Source: an uncultured Pelagibacteraceae bacterium
GTDB lineage: Bacteria; Pseudomonadota; Alphaproteobacteria; Pelagibacterales; Pelagibacteraceae
Assembly: GCA_902601235.1 (NCBI GenBank)
Contig: CACKMG010000002.1
Span: 49,757-113,756, forward strand
DNA length: 64,000 bases
Direction: 5' to 3'
Shown here piece after piece: positions 1-10,574 of this stretch; within the stretch, counting starts at the first letter, position 1; the number at the start of each line of letters is the position of its first letter. The notes beneath the pieces were generated by a model that was given only the letters and a program-made list of their open reading frames with translations, did no database searches and was not told the origin of the DNA. The position numbers were made by a program, and so were the translations under genes.

Positions 1-182
1 CTTACTTCACCTGCCAATACAACTTTGTTAGTAGTTGTAAGTGTTTCACATGCAACTCTTGAAAAAGGATCTCCAGAGAGATAAGTATCAACAACCATAT
101 CAGAGATTCTATCAGATACTTTGTCAGGATGACCCTCGGAAACAGACTCACTAGTAAAAAGAAAATTTTTTAAATTACTCAT
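1..182 (-). CDS. metK: S-adenosylmethionine synthetase, N-terminal part (runs off window)
   Basis: Reverse strand translates to [60 protein letters not shown], the classic MetK N-terminus; start overlaps the lnt stop. Confidence 0.95.
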   Translation of the reverse strand, partial: MSNLKNFLFTSESVSEGHPDKVSDRISDMVVDTYLSGDPFSRVACETLTTTNKVVLAGEV

Positions 183-1719
183 TTTTGATCCTATTAAATG
201 AAAAAATTAAGAAAATATACAACAAAATTAATATTACAAATATTTTGTTTCCATAAAGAGAAAATATTGTCGGTTCTAGATATCTTCTATCTATTAAATC
301 AATAAAACCATCTTTTTCATAATCAATTTTTTTTTCAATCTCTCCTAAAGGATTTATAATTACAGTCATTCCATTGTTAGCAGATCTAATTACATATTTT
401 CCACTCTCTATTGCTCTAAAAATACTATGTGCTAAATGTTGTTTTGGTCCGATAGAAGATCCAAACCACCCATCTTCAGAAATGTTAAATATATAATCAT
501 AATTTAAATCTTGTGAAAGTTGTCCACTATAAATTATTTCATAACAAATAAGTGGCAAAAAGGAAAAATTTTGAAAATTTTTTTTTAGTTTAATTATTTT
601 TCTTTTCTCGCCTCGATGAAAAGATCCAAAATTATTTGTTATTGATCTTAGACCAAATTTTTGAAAAAAATTTTCAAAAGGTAAAAATTCACCAAATGGA
701 ACCAAATTTATTTTATAATAATTTTCAATCAAATTTAATTTGTTATCGACAACTGAAAATGAATTAAAATATTTATATTGTCTATTATTTAACAATCTAC
801 TTGTTGTTCCAAGACCAATTAAATGATTTTCTGTAAAATTTTTTTTAAATATGTCATTATATAAAATCAATTGATCTTGATATATGCCGGGTATAATTCC
901 CTCTGGCCATAAAAAAAATATTTTTTTTTCAGGCTCAGGAGCACTAATTTTTATTAATTCACTCAAAACCTCTTCAGTCTCTATATCTTCATAAAATCGA
1001 TCTAGACTTATGTTTGAACTTATAACTCTTATTATGTATGGATTTTTTTTCAATTCTTTACTCAAAAAATTTTTTTTATATTCATTCCCATAAGTTAAAA
1101 ATAAAATTGGAAGCAATAATAGAACACTCAACAATACAATTTCTTTTTTTGATTTTCTCAGAATATAAATTGCAGGTGCAGTAAAAAAAGTAATTACCAA
1201 AAGATTAAATGAATAAGTTCCAATAATTGAGAGAAAACTTAGAAAATTAATATTTTCTGAAAAACTATAAACTATCAAATTCCACGGGAAACCGGTTAAT
1301 ATATTTCCTCTTAAATATTCTATTAATCCAAATAGAAGTGAAAAAAGAAAAAAAGAACTTATTATATTTTTAAAATTAAAAATATAAAAAATTAAAGTAA
1401 CAATTCCATAAAATAAAGATAAAAAAGCAGGAATCAAAAAAATAGCAATTGGTATCAAAAAATTAAAATCTTGTTCAAACGTTAGAGAAATTGTTATCCA
1501 ATATATGTTTGATAAAAAATAACCAAAACCAAATAACCAGCCATAAAAAAAGAAAATTTTCTTTTGAAATTGAATATTCAGTTTTTTAAATAAGAAAATA
1601 AAAAATATGCTAAAAGTAAAAAAATTAATAAAAAAAAAGTTAAATGGTGGAAGACTTAAAGAGCTTAGCGCCCCTAATATTAACAATAAAAAAACTTCTA
1701 TTATAATTTTCTTTTTCAA
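175..1719 (-). CDS. lnt: Apolipoprotein N-acyltransferase
   Basis: 514 aa, multi-TM N-terminus, nitrilase-like domain ([27 protein letters not shown]); neighbour of ybeY/phoH. Confidence 0.9.
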   Translation of the reverse strand: MKKKIIIEVFLLLILGALSSLSLPPFNFFFINFFTFSIFFIFLFKKLNIQFQKKIFFFYGWLFGFGYFLSNIYWITISLTFEQDFNFLIPIAIFLIPAFLSLFYGIVTLIFYIFNFKNIISSFFLFSLLFGLIEYLRGNILTGFPWNLIVYSFSENINFLSFLSIIGTYSFNLLVITFFTAPAIYILRKSKKEIVLLSVLLLLPILFLTYGNEYKKNFLSKELKKNPYIIRVISSNISLDRFYEDIETEEVLSELIKISAPEPEKKIFFLWPEGIIPGIYQDQLILYNDIFKKNFTENHLIGLGTTSRLLNNRQYKYFNSFSVVDNKLNLIENYYKINLVPFGEFLPFENFFQKFGLRSITNNFGSFHRGEKRKIIKLKKNFQNFSFLPLICYEIIYSGQLSQDLNYDYIFNISEDGWFGSSIGPKQHLAHSIFRAIESGKYVIRSANNGMTVIINPLGEIEKKIDYEKDGFIDLIDRRYLEPTIFSLYGNKIFVILILLYIFLIFSFNRIKNE

Positions 1720-2183
1720 TTTAATTTTATAAATTTATGAACTGACTCATATATTTTTTGCTCTTCTTTAAGCATCTTTAAATAATCTTTTTTTCTTATA
1801 TGATCGAAATTCAGTAGATGTAAAAAACCATGTATAAAAATTTTGACTAGTTTTTCTTTGAATTCATATAAACTTAAATTTTTAGGTTTATTTATATAAT
1901 TAATACTTATTATAATATCTCCTAAGTAAATTTCTTTTATTGCTTTAGATTTTTGATGAAATGGAAATGATAAAATATCAGTATGTTTGTTTATATTTCT
2001 AAATTTTTTATTTAATTTTTTAATATTTTCATTATTAGAAAGTAACAAGGTAATGAGTATTTTTTTTTGTTTAAATTGAAATTTTTTTGGAAAAAATTTA
2101 CAAAGGTTGTTAAAAAAAAATTCTTTTTTTTTTAATTTTTTTGACCAGGTTTTACCCTCTGTGAGAACATTAACTTTTATCAT
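1716..2183 (-). CDS. ybeY: Endoribonuclease YbeY (rRNA maturation); start adjusted to MIKVNVLTEG
   Basis: NKKFRNINKHTDILSFPF and HGFLHLLNFDH metal-binding motif (HGxLHLxGyDH-like); next to PhoH-like gene. Confidence 0.88.
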   Translation of the reverse strand: MIKVNVLTEGKTWSKKLKKKEFFFNNLCKFFPKKFQFKQKKILITLLLSNNENIKKLNKKFRNINKHTDILSFPFHQKSKAIKEIYLGDIIISINYINKPKNLSLYEFKEKLVKIFIHGFLHLLNFDHIRKKDYLKMLKEEQKIYESVHKFIKLN

Positions 2184-3174
2184 TATTGTTAGAATATGCT
2201 TTAACAATTTTGGAAACCAAAGGATGTCTAACAACATCAGAATGATCAAAATCTACAACTGAAATTTCATTTAAATGAAATAATAATTTCTTTGATCTTT
2301 CTAGGCCTGAGGCTTGTTTGTTGGGTAAATCAATTTGAGAGGGATCACCATTTACTATAATTTTTGAATTTTCTCCAATTCTAGTTAAAAACATTTTAAT
2401 TTGAGTATCAGTAGCATTTTGAGCCTCGTCTAAAATTGCAAAAGAATTTTTTAAAGTCCTTCCTCTCATAAATGCTAGAGGAGCTATCTCTATATCTCCG
2501 ATTTCAATCATTCTTTGAATTTTTTCAAAATGGAATAAATCATATAAAGAATCGTACAAAGGTCTTAAGTATGGATCGACTTTTTCTTTCATATCACCTG
2601 GTAAAAAACCAAGTCTCTCACCTGCTTCAACTGCAGGGCGGGATAAAATTATTCTTTCAATTTTTTTTTCTAATAACATAGTTAAACCAACAGCAACTGC
2701 TAAAAATGTTTTACCTGTTCCAGCTGGACCAGCAGAAATTATAATATCTTTTTCCCTTAATGCTCTAACGTATTCTTTTTGCTTTTCTGATCTTGGAATT
2801 ATTGATTTTTTTGGGGTCTTAATTATATCGGTTACATTTGAATTTTTTACTTTTTCATTAATCATAAACTGATCGACCGAAGATAAAATATCTTTGTTTT
2901 CAATGCTGCCATTATTTATAAATTGATTAACTAAAAATTGAATTGCATTTTTAACTAATTCATTTTTTTCCTGTGAAGATTTTATCAAAATTGAGTTTCC
3001 TCTTGAATATAAACTAGCACCAGTAATTTTTTCTAAATCTTTCAAATTTTTATTAAATTCTCCAGCGACACCCATTAACAAATCGTTGCTATTAAAGATA
3101 ACACTTAAAGTGTTATTATCGGAATAAACAATTTTAAGAGAAGATTGTATATTTTTTTTTATTGAATTTTTCAA
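2170..3174 (-). CDS. ybeZ: PhoH-like ATPase (YbeZ)
   Basis: SAGPAGTGKTFLAVAVG Walker A, AILDEAQNAT, GDPSQIDLP motifs. Confidence 0.92.
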   Translation of the reverse strand: MKNSIKKNIQSSLKIVYSDNNTLSVIFNSNDLLMGVAGEFNKNLKDLEKITGASLYSRGNSILIKSSQEKNELVKNAIQFLVNQFINNGSIENKDILSSVDQFMINEKVKNSNVTDIIKTPKKSIIPRSEKQKEYVRALREKDIIISAGPAGTGKTFLAVAVGLTMLLEKKIERIILSRPAVEAGERLGFLPGDMKEKVDPYLRPLYDSLYDLFHFEKIQRMIEIGDIEIAPLAFMRGRTLKNSFAILDEAQNATDTQIKMFLTRIGENSKIIVNGDPSQIDLPNKQASGLERSKKLLFHLNEISVVDFDHSDVVRHPLVSKIVKAYSNNNDKS

Positions 3175-3176
3175 AT

Positions 3177-4505
3177 TTATGCTACTTTTAATTTAGATTT
3201 ATGAACTTTCTTTCCAAATAACGTATTTTGATTACTACTAATAATCTTTATACTAATAATTTTTCCAACATCTTCATCATTAGCATCAAAAATAGTTGAA
3301 GTCATATATTCAGTTCTTCCAAAAAATTTATTATCTTTTTTATTTTTATTTTCTACCAAAACATCTACGATTTTATTCTCTAAAGATTTATTCATGTTTA
3401 TTTGATTATTAAATAATGCTTTTTGAATAATTTGAAGTCTTTTTAGAGATATTTTATTATCAATAGTTTTCAACTTTGAAGCTATTGTACCAGGCCTTGG
3501 ACTAAAGATAAACGAAAATGAATTAACAAATCTTAATTTTTTGATTAATTCTAATGTTCTATTAAAATCATTTTCATCCTCTCCTGGATAAGCAATAATG
3601 AAATCGCTCGAAAATTTAATCATTGGATTAATATTTACAAGTTTTTTATAAATATTTAAATAATCCTGAATATTATGATTCCTATTCATTAATTTGAGCA
3701 TTTTATTAGAGCCACTTTGTAAAGGTAAATGAACTAAAGGCATTAATTTTTTTGAAATTCCATAAACATCTATTAATTCATCTGTCATGTCCTTCGGATG
3801 CGAGGTTGTATATCTTATTCTTTTGATTTCATTAATCTTTTCTATTTCAAGTATTAAATCTGACAATTTATAATTTTCATAGTTATATGCATTTACATTT
3901 TGTCCTAATAAAGTAATTTCTTTGACTCCATTTTTTGCTAGTATTTTTGCCTCTTTTATAATTTCATCAAATGATCTTGAGTATTCAGGTCCTCTTGTAT
4001 ATGGAACAACACAAAAATGACAAAACTTATCGCATCCTTCTTGAATAGTTAAAAATGAAGAAACTTTACTTGAGGAATTTTCAAACTTATTCAAATAATC
4101 AAATTTTAAATTAGCTTCAAATTCTGTCTCATCTATTTTTTTTTGTTTTTCCAAAAACTCCTCTATCTTGTAATTAATATTATGGTATGACTGAGGTCCT
4201 ATTACTATATCTATATAAGGTTCCCTTTTTAACATTTGCTCGTTTTCTGCTTGAGCAACACATCCCGCAACAATTACTAATGGTTTCTTTTTTGACTTAA
4301 AAGTTTGCTTCACCCTGCCAATTTCGTGATAAACTTTTTCTTTTGCTTTATCTCTTATATGGCAAGTATTTAATAAATAACAATTTGCATCATCTATAAT
4401 ATTTGTTTTTTTAAATCCAATTTCTTTAACAGTGTCAAATATACGATTTGAGTCGTATTCATTCATTTGACAACCAAATGTTTTAATAAAAATTTTTTTA
4501 CTCAT
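3177..4505 (-). CDS. miaB: tRNA-2-methylthio-N6-dimethylallyladenosine synthase
   Basis: KTFGCQMNEYDS N-terminus, radical-SAM CDKFCHFCVVPYTRG, TRAM-like C-terminus. Confidence 0.95.
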   Translation of the reverse strand: MSKKIFIKTFGCQMNEYDSNRIFDTVKEIGFKKTNIIDDANCYLLNTCHIRDKAKEKVYHEIGRVKQTFKSKKKPLVIVAGCVAQAENEQMLKREPYIDIVIGPQSYHNINYKIEEFLEKQKKIDETEFEANLKFDYLNKFENSSSKVSSFLTIQEGCDKFCHFCVVPYTRGPEYSRSFDEIIKEAKILAKNGVKEITLLGQNVNAYNYENYKLSDLILEIEKINEIKRIRYTTSHPKDMTDELIDVYGISKKLMPLVHLPLQSGSNKMLKLMNRNHNIQDYLNIYKKLVNINPMIKFSSDFIIAYPGEDENDFNRTLELIKKLRFVNSFSFIFSPRPGTIASKLKTIDNKISLKRLQIIQKALFNNQINMNKSLENKIVDVLVENKNKKDNKFFGRTEYMTSTIFDANDEDVGKIISIKIISSNQNTLFGKKVHKSKLKVA

Positions 4506-4917
4506 CTTTTGAATTTAATTTAACGCCATATAATTCTAGCTTATGATCAACAAGTTTGTATCCATGTTTTTCTGCAACTTTTTTTTGTAATTTTTCAATC
4601 TCTTCATCAACAAATTCAATAATTTCACCTGTTTTCACATCAATTAAATGATCGTGATGACCTTCGTTTAATTCCTCATATCTAGCTTTGCCACCTTTAA
4701 ATTCATGTTTAGTTAAAATTCCTGACTCCTCAAAAAGTTTTACTGTTCTATAAACAGTAGCGATACTAATTTTAGGATCTACTTTAGATACTCTCATATA
4801 AAGCTCATCTACATTGGGATGATCCGTGGATTCTGACATAATTTTAGCAATTATTTTTCTTTGATCTGTAAGCTTAACACCCTTAGATAAGCATTTTTGT
4901 TCTATTGTTTCTGACAT
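4498..4917 (-). CDS. fur: Fur-family transcriptional regulator
   Basis: QRKIIAKIMSESTDHPNVDELY, ISIATVYRTVKLFEESGIL, GHHDHLIDVKTGEIIEF; no C-terminal CxxC pairs. Confidence 0.88.
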   Translation of the reverse strand: MSETIEQKCLSKGVKLTDQRKIIAKIMSESTDHPNVDELYMRVSKVDPKISIATVYRTVKLFEESGILTKHEFKGGKARYEELNEGHHDHLIDVKTGEIIEFVDEEIEKLQKKVAEKHGYKLVDHKLELYGVKLNSKDE

Positions 4918-4925
4918 AATTAATT

Positions 4926-5312
4926 TTAACTCATATAAATGGGGTTAATCAAATTTTTTTTCACCTTAAATTTTTCGCATAATTGAGGAATAATTTCATA
5001 TTTAACTTCGTTTTCTCCATTAAAATCTTTAAAACTAAAACAAAAATAATTAATTTTATTTGCTAAATGAATTGCTTTTACTACAGATAAAGAATTTCTT
5101 ATTCCTGCAAAACTACCAGGGCCTCTATTTACGTATATTTCAGAAATTTTTTTTAAATCCAAATTTTTAGAAACTAAAAATTCATTAATTAATAATATCA
5201 ATTTTTCATAATTAGTTTTACTATTTTGATAGGAAATATTATAACTAGAGTTGTTATCAATGATCATTAAAAATATTTTCTCTCTTGCAGCATCTAAAAT
5301 TAGTTTTGTCAT
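4926..5312 (-). CDS. tsaB: TsaB-like tRNA threonylcarbamoyladenosine biosynthesis protein, short (128 aa; start adjusted to MTKLILDAA)
   Basis: N-terminal ASKHA strand LILDAAREKIFLMIID and signature VNRGPGSFAGIRNSLSVVKAIHLA; C-terminal lobe appears absent. Confidence 0.75.
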   Translation of the reverse strand: MTKLILDAAREKIFLMIIDNNSSYNISYQNSKTNYEKLILLINEFLVSKNLDLKKISEIYVNRGPGSFAGIRNSLSVVKAIHLANKINYFCFSFKDFNGENEVKYEIIPQLCEKFKVKKNLINPIYMS

Positions 5313-6324
5313 TATAATATTAATTTTTATATCTAATTCTAATTCAGAAGAAAATAATATCAAATACTATTCAAATGATAATGGAATTTTATCATTAATG
5401 TATCATCGATTTAATGAAAATAAATATCCATCAACAAATATTAAAATGGATATCTTTATAGAACATTTAAAAATTATAAAGGAGAATGGATATAATTTTT
5501 ATGATCCAAGACTATTTGTTAATGAATTTGATGAACCAAAAAATGAAAAAAAAATTTTAATCACTATTGATGATGGATTTAAATCTTTTTATACTGAGGC
5601 TTGGCCATATTTAAAATCGAATAAAATTCCATTTATCCTTTTTGTATCAACAGAACCAGTTGGTAGAATTGGATATATGAATTGGGATCAAATTAAAGAA
5701 ATTGAACAATCTGAATTTGGATATATTGGCCATCATTCACATACTCACGAGTATCTCATTGACATGAATGAAGAAGATTTTATTAATGATATAGAAACTG
5801 CAACTCAAATTTTTAAAGATAACTTGGGATATGTTCCATCAATATTTTCGTATCCTTTTGGTGAGTATTCGCTATTTATGAAAAAATATATTTCTGAAAA
5901 TTTTAAAATTGGTTTCGGTCAACATTCAGGGGTTATTGATATAAACAAAGATAAGTTTGAATTGCCAAGATTTCCAATTAATGAAAAATATGGAGATTTA
6001 AAACGATTTAAATCTTTAATTAATTATAATCCTTTAGAGTATAAAAATTTAAAACCTGAGGAAAAAAAAATAAATGATTATGAAAATCCTCCTAAGTTGA
6101 AAATTGAATTTTTTAATGAACAAAAAAATATTGAAAATATTACCTGCTACTCAAATGATGGGGGAAATTGGAAAAAATCAAATTTAAATTTCCAAAACAA
6201 AACTCTAACGATCAATTTTGAGGAGAAATTTTTACCTAGAAGGGGTAGAATTAATTGTTCATTAAATGATAATGGAAAATGGCGATGGTTTGGGACTCAA
6301 TTTACTATTATCAAAAAAAATTAA
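5251..6324 (+). CDS. Secreted polysaccharide deacetylase family protein with C-terminal beta-rich extension
   Basis: Signal-peptide-like N-terminus (ISFVIIILIFISNSNS), LMYHRF, ILITIDDGFKSFY, GHHSHTHEYL motifs. Start may be 5251 or 5260. Confidence 0.82.
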   Translation: MLSMIIKNIFSLAASKISFVIIILIFISNSNSEENNIKYYSNDNGILSLMYHRFNENKYPSTNIKMDIFIEHLKIIKENGYNFYDPRLFVNEFDEPKNEKKILITIDDGFKSFYTEAWPYLKSNKIPFILFVSTEPVGRIGYMNWDQIKEIEQSEFGYIGHHSHTHEYLIDMNEEDFINDIETATQIFKDNLGYVPSIFSYPFGEYSLFMKKYISENFKIGFGQHSGVIDINKDKFELPRFPINEKYGDLKRFKSLINYNPLEYKNLKPEEKKINDYENPPKLKIEFFNEQKNIENITCYSNDGGNWKKSNLNFQNKTLTINFEEKFLPRRGRINCSLNDNGKWRWFGTQFTIIKKN

Positions 6325-7394
6325 ATCAAACTTTCTAATTCTATACTTGAAGGTAGCAATTTTGCATCGTCAAAATCTTTTAAATTATTCTGTTTAATAA
6401 TTTGTTGTAAAACCTCTACATATTTTTCACCAGTCTCTGCGTAGGTATTTAAAAATTTTGATAATATAAGACTATCTAAAGATTTTCCTGCATCCCTAAA
6501 CTGTGCTCTAGCTTGTCTAAAACCTTTATAAGAAGAATGAGTATTCAAATTTCTTTGATAAGCTCTTACCGAAGCTTGTAATACGTTAAACCTCATTACT
6601 TTGTGACCTGTGTTCTTATCAGAGTCTTTTGGTTTTAAACCTTCTCCTGACCATGTCCATTGTCCGAATAATGCATTTCCTTCAAGAGCAAATCTAGATG
6701 TTCCCCATCCTGTTTCTTTTGCGGCTTGAGCAATAGCTAATGAAACCGGTATTTCATCCATTCTTATTTTTAAAATTGATAAATCTTTAGACAAAACACC
6801 ATATTGTTTATATTTCTTATCAAGCCATTTTTTTTCTATTTTCGTATTATTACTTTTATTGATTATGCTAAAAAGTCTTTTTCTATCCAATCTTATATTA
6901 TTATTTTCCTGTAAAACTAAAGGTAAAACTATTTGGATAAAAAATTCCTTTCTTTTTTTTGTATTTTCAATTTTTTTAATTTCATTTGGTAATAAAGTTA
7001 ATGCCACAGGTTTTACTAATTTTTTTTCTCTTACATCACTTAAGGTATAATTTGTATCCTCAAATAATTGTTTTATAGTAGATGCATTAAGTCTAACTGT
7101 ATCTGTATCCAAATCATTCAAACTAAAAATGTCAACTAAAAGGTCTTTTTCATCTAAAATTTGATTATCATCGTTAATATTATTTTCTTTATTTAATGTA
7201 TAGGCAAGAACGGCTTTTGAATTATTTTGAAATTCGTTATTGCTTTTATCAACTGAATTAATGATTGCTGGTGAAATATAAAATAATGTTACTATTACAA
7301 TTGAACTTACAAAAACTCTTGGTAGTGAACCTATTCCTTTTTTATCAAAAAATTTAAATAATCTTAAATTAGAAAAAAAAAGTTTTTTTTTCAT
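6321..7394 (-). CDS. Glucosaminidase-domain (Bax/FlgJ-like) protein
   Basis: SLAIAQAAKETGWGTSRFALEGNALFGQWTW and LNTYAETGEKYVEVLQQII; N-terminal TM. Confidence 0.82.
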   Translation of the reverse strand: MKKKLFFSNLRLFKFFDKKGIGSLPRVFVSSIVIVTLFYISPAIINSVDKSNNEFQNNSKAVLAYTLNKENNINDDNQILDEKDLLVDIFSLNDLDTDTVRLNASTIKQLFEDTNYTLSDVREKKLVKPVALTLLPNEIKKIENTKKRKEFFIQIVLPLVLQENNNIRLDRKRLFSIINKSNNTKIEKKWLDKKYKQYGVLSKDLSILKIRMDEIPVSLAIAQAAKETGWGTSRFALEGNALFGQWTWSGEGLKPKDSDKNTGHKVMRFNVLQASVRAYQRNLNTHSSYKGFRQARAQFRDAGKSLDSLILSKFLNTYAETGEKYVEVLQQIIKQNNLKDFDDAKLLPSSIELESLI

Positions 7395-7397
7395 AAA

Positions 7398-7937
7398 CTA
7401 AATTGCTTCTACTTTTTGCACTTCAGGTATGTAGTGACATAAAAGATTCTGCACTCCTTGTTTTAGGGTCATTGTTGAACTTGGGCAACCTGAGCAACTG
7501 CCTTGAAGTTGAACTCTAACAATTCCATTCTTAAATTCCTTAAATTTGATATCTCCACCATCTTTAGCTACAGCAGGCCTTATTTTATCATCTAGAATCT
7601 TAATAATTTTGTTCTCTATCTCTGAATAATCTTTATTTTCCTCCTTTAAACTTTTATTAATAACATAATCATTACCATTAGAATAAAAATCATTAATTAG
7701 AGAAATAACAATATGCTTAATCTCTTCCCATGAAATATGATCATATTTGTTTACTGATATAAAATCTTTTCCCAAAAAGATTCCTTCAACACCATTTACT
7801 GATAATAAATTTCTTATTAAATCATTTTTTGTTTCATCTTTAGAATTAATTTCAATAGATCCTATATTTGAAACAGTTTTTCCAGGCAAAAACTTTAATG
7901 AATTAGGATTTGGTGTAATTTCTGTTTGAATGAACAT
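7398..7937 (-). CDS. NifU family Fe-S scaffold (Nfu type)
   Basis: Nfu N-domain TEITPNPNSLKFLPG plus C-terminal IRPAVAKDGGDI...GSCSGCPSSTMTLK CxxC. Confidence 0.92.
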   Translation of the reverse strand: MFIQTEITPNPNSLKFLPGKTVSNIGSIEINSKDETKNDLIRNLLSVNGVEGIFLGKDFISVNKYDHISWEEIKHIVISLINDFYSNGNDYVINKSLKEENKDYSEIENKIIKILDDKIRPAVAKDGGDIKFKEFKNGIVRVQLQGSCSGCPSSTMTLKQGVQNLLCHYIPEVQKVEAI

Positions 7938-7989
7938 GATTTATATATAGTTTAAAAAAAAAAAATTTAAACTTGTAAAAAAGATTTTT

Positions 7990-8991
7990 TTAAAAACCTA
8001 TTATTTCATGAATTTTCTTAACCTTTTGAGATGCTATTTCTTGGGCTTTTTTGACTCCTTCAGAAAGAATTTGATCTAAATAATCGCTATCATCTAATAA
8101 TTTTCTAATTTCAAGTGAAATTGGATCAATTTTATCAACCATCAATTGTGATAAACTATTTTTAAAATCAGAGAAATTTTTTCCTGAAAAATTTTTAATT
8201 GTTTCTTCTAGTGAAGAATTATTTAAACTTGAATAAATTCCGATTAAATTTAATGCTTCTGGTCTTTTATTTAGTTCTTCAACATTAGATGGTAGTGGGA
8301 GAGAGTCTGTTTTGGCTTTTTTGATTTTATTAATTATTTGATCTTTTGTATCTGTTAAATTAATTCTACTTAAATCAGACTCATCTGACTTACTCATTTT
8401 TTTTAAACCATCTTTAAGACTCATTATTCTTGAAAATTCTTTTTGAATTAAAGGTTCTGGAATAACAAAAAAATCCTCTACTTCAAAATCATTATTAAAT
8501 TTTTGAGCAATATCTCTACAAAGTTCTAGATGTTGTTTTTGATCATCACCTACAGGCACATGAGTTGCATCATAAAGTAATATATCAGCTGCCATCAATA
8601 TAGGATAAGAATAAAGTCCAACGCTTGCTTTTTCTTTATCTTTTCCAGCCTTTTCCTTAAATTGCGTCATTCTATTTAGCCAACCCATTCTTGCAACACA
8701 ACTTAATATCCAAGCTATTTCAGAATGGGCAGTAACTTTAGATTGATTGAAGATTATACTTTTTGATGGATCAATACCACTTGCAATAAATGTAGCTACA
8801 GTTTCTCTAATATTATTTCTTAATTCTTTTGGATCTTGCTTTACAGTTATGGCATGTAAATCTACTACACAAAAAACACATTTATTTTGATTATCATTAT
8901 TTAACTCCACAAAGTTTTTTATTGCTCCTAAATAATTACCTAAATGCAAATTACCAGTAGGCTGAACTCCAGAAAAAATTTTTTTTACCAT
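7990..8991 (-). CDS. trpS: Tryptophanyl-tRNA synthetase
   Basis: [36 protein letters not shown]. Confidence 0.96.
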   Translation of the reverse strand: MVKKIFSGVQPTGNLHLGNYLGAIKNFVELNNDNQNKCVFCVVDLHAITVKQDPKELRNNIRETVATFIASGIDPSKSIIFNQSKVTAHSEIAWILSCVARMGWLNRMTQFKEKAGKDKEKASVGLYSYPILMAADILLYDATHVPVGDDQKQHLELCRDIAQKFNNDFEVEDFFVIPEPLIQKEFSRIMSLKDGLKKMSKSDESDLSRINLTDTKDQIINKIKKAKTDSLPLPSNVEELNKRPEALNLIGIYSSLNNSSLEETIKNFSGKNFSDFKNSLSQLMVDKIDPISLEIRKLLDDSDYLDQILSEGVKKAQEIASQKVKKIHEIIGF

Positions 8992-8994
8992 AAT

Positions 8995-10524
8995 CTAATA
9001 CTTTAATTTAAGATCTTTATAATTGAAAGCTTTGATAAAGATAGATACTAACAAATAGAGAATTAATACTAATAATACAAACAATGTTAGATAAAACAAT
9101 TTAAAATTATAATCATAAGCTAATAAATTTTCGAAACTCGAAATTAAATATTTGAAAAATAAACATGTAATTACTGATACAAAACTTATCTTAGAAAACT
9201 TAATAATAAAATATTTACTGAAACTAAATAGATTTCTTTTTTTAAGGTAAATAAATAGAACTACTGAATTAAACCATGAAGATATAGATGTTGCAATAGG
9301 TATTATTATAAATCCAACAGTTTTAAAATAATAAAAACTTATAAATACGTTTAATAAAACTGATATGAAAGAAATATAAAATGGCGTTTTCGTATCATGG
9401 TTTGCAAAGAAAAAACTAGAAAAAACTTTTATAAAAGCAAATGCGGGTAAACCAAAACTAAAATAATAAAGCGCTAATGCTGAATTTTTAACTGCAAACT
9501 CATTAAATGAACCATATCCAAATAATGCAGAAATAATTTCTTCAGATCCAACCAACAAAGCTAAAGTAGCCGGGAAGCTCAAAAATATACTTAATTCCAA
9601 AGCTTTATTTTGAACTAATAAAATCTTATCTTTTTTTTTTAATTGAACATATTTTGAAAGTTGCGGTAAAATTACTACACCTATTGCTATACCAGCTATA
9701 GCTAAATTAATTTGATAAATCCTATCTGCGTAATAAAGATAGGAAACTGCACTTGCTTGAAAAGATGCAATAATTGTTCCTACAAGAATATTTATTTGTG
9801 TTACACCAGAAGAAAAAATACTAGGCAAGAGTTTTTTAAAAAAAATTTTAACTTGTTTTGTAATTCTAAATCTAAAATCAAACTTTACTGAGTAAAAATT
9901 AACAACAAATTTATATAAGAAAATAATTTGTAAAAAACCTGCAATAGAAACTCCATAAGAAAGATAATAAACCAACTGATCATTGAGTACTTTTCCAAAT
10001 GACAAGATACCTATCAAAATAAGATTTAAAATAATCGGTGCTGCAGATGCAGCGGCAAATTTATTGTGAGAATTTAAAATTGCCGCAAAAAAAGAAGCTA
10101 AACAAACAAACATTAGGAAAGGAAATGTTATTCTTGTTAAAGTGATAGCTAATTCAATTTTCTTACCATCACCGACAAACCCTGGAGCGATTAAGCTTAT
10201 GAAAATTGGCATAAAAAGTTCAATGATCAAAACTAAAAATAACAAACTTATAAATAATAAATTAAAAATTTGACCTGCAAATTTGTGTGCTTTTGATTTA
10301 CCTTTTGTAAATTCTGATGTGTAACTTGGAACAAAAGCTGCATTAAATGTTCCTTCTGCAAATAAACGTCTAAAGGTATTTGGTATTCTAAAGGCTACAA
10401 AAAAAACATCTGCGAGAAGACTAGTGCCAAGAAATATGGCAATTAAAATATCTCTTAAATAACCAAGTAATCTACTGATTATAGTATAAAATCCAAAAGT
10501 CCCTGTTGACTTAATTAAATTCAT
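8995..10524 (-). CDS. murJ: Lipid II flippase MurJ (MviN)
   Basis: 509 aa, many TM; SRLLGYLRDILIA, FRIPNTFRRLFAEGTFNAAFVPSY. Confidence 0.93.
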   Translation of the reverse strand: MNLIKSTGTFGFYTIISRLLGYLRDILIAIFLGTSLLADVFFVAFRIPNTFRRLFAEGTFNAAFVPSYTSEFTKGKSKAHKFAGQIFNLLFISLLFLVLIIELFMPIFISLIAPGFVGDGKKIELAITLTRITFPFLMFVCLASFFAAILNSHNKFAAASAAPIILNLILIGILSFGKVLNDQLVYYLSYGVSIAGFLQIIFLYKFVVNFYSVKFDFRFRITKQVKIFFKKLLPSIFSSGVTQINILVGTIIASFQASAVSYLYYADRIYQINLAIAGIAIGVVILPQLSKYVQLKKKDKILLVQNKALELSIFLSFPATLALLVGSEEIISALFGYGSFNEFAVKNSALALYYFSFGLPAFAFIKVFSSFFFANHDTKTPFYISFISVLLNVFISFYYFKTVGFIIIPIATSISSWFNSVVLFIYLKKRNLFSFSKYFIIKFSKISFVSVITCLFFKYLISSFENLLAYDYNFKLFYLTLFVLLVLILYLLVSIFIKAFNYKDLKLKY

Positions 10525-10574
10525 AAATCATATTAGTCTTAATTTTACCCCATTTGTACATCTAATTAGCATAA

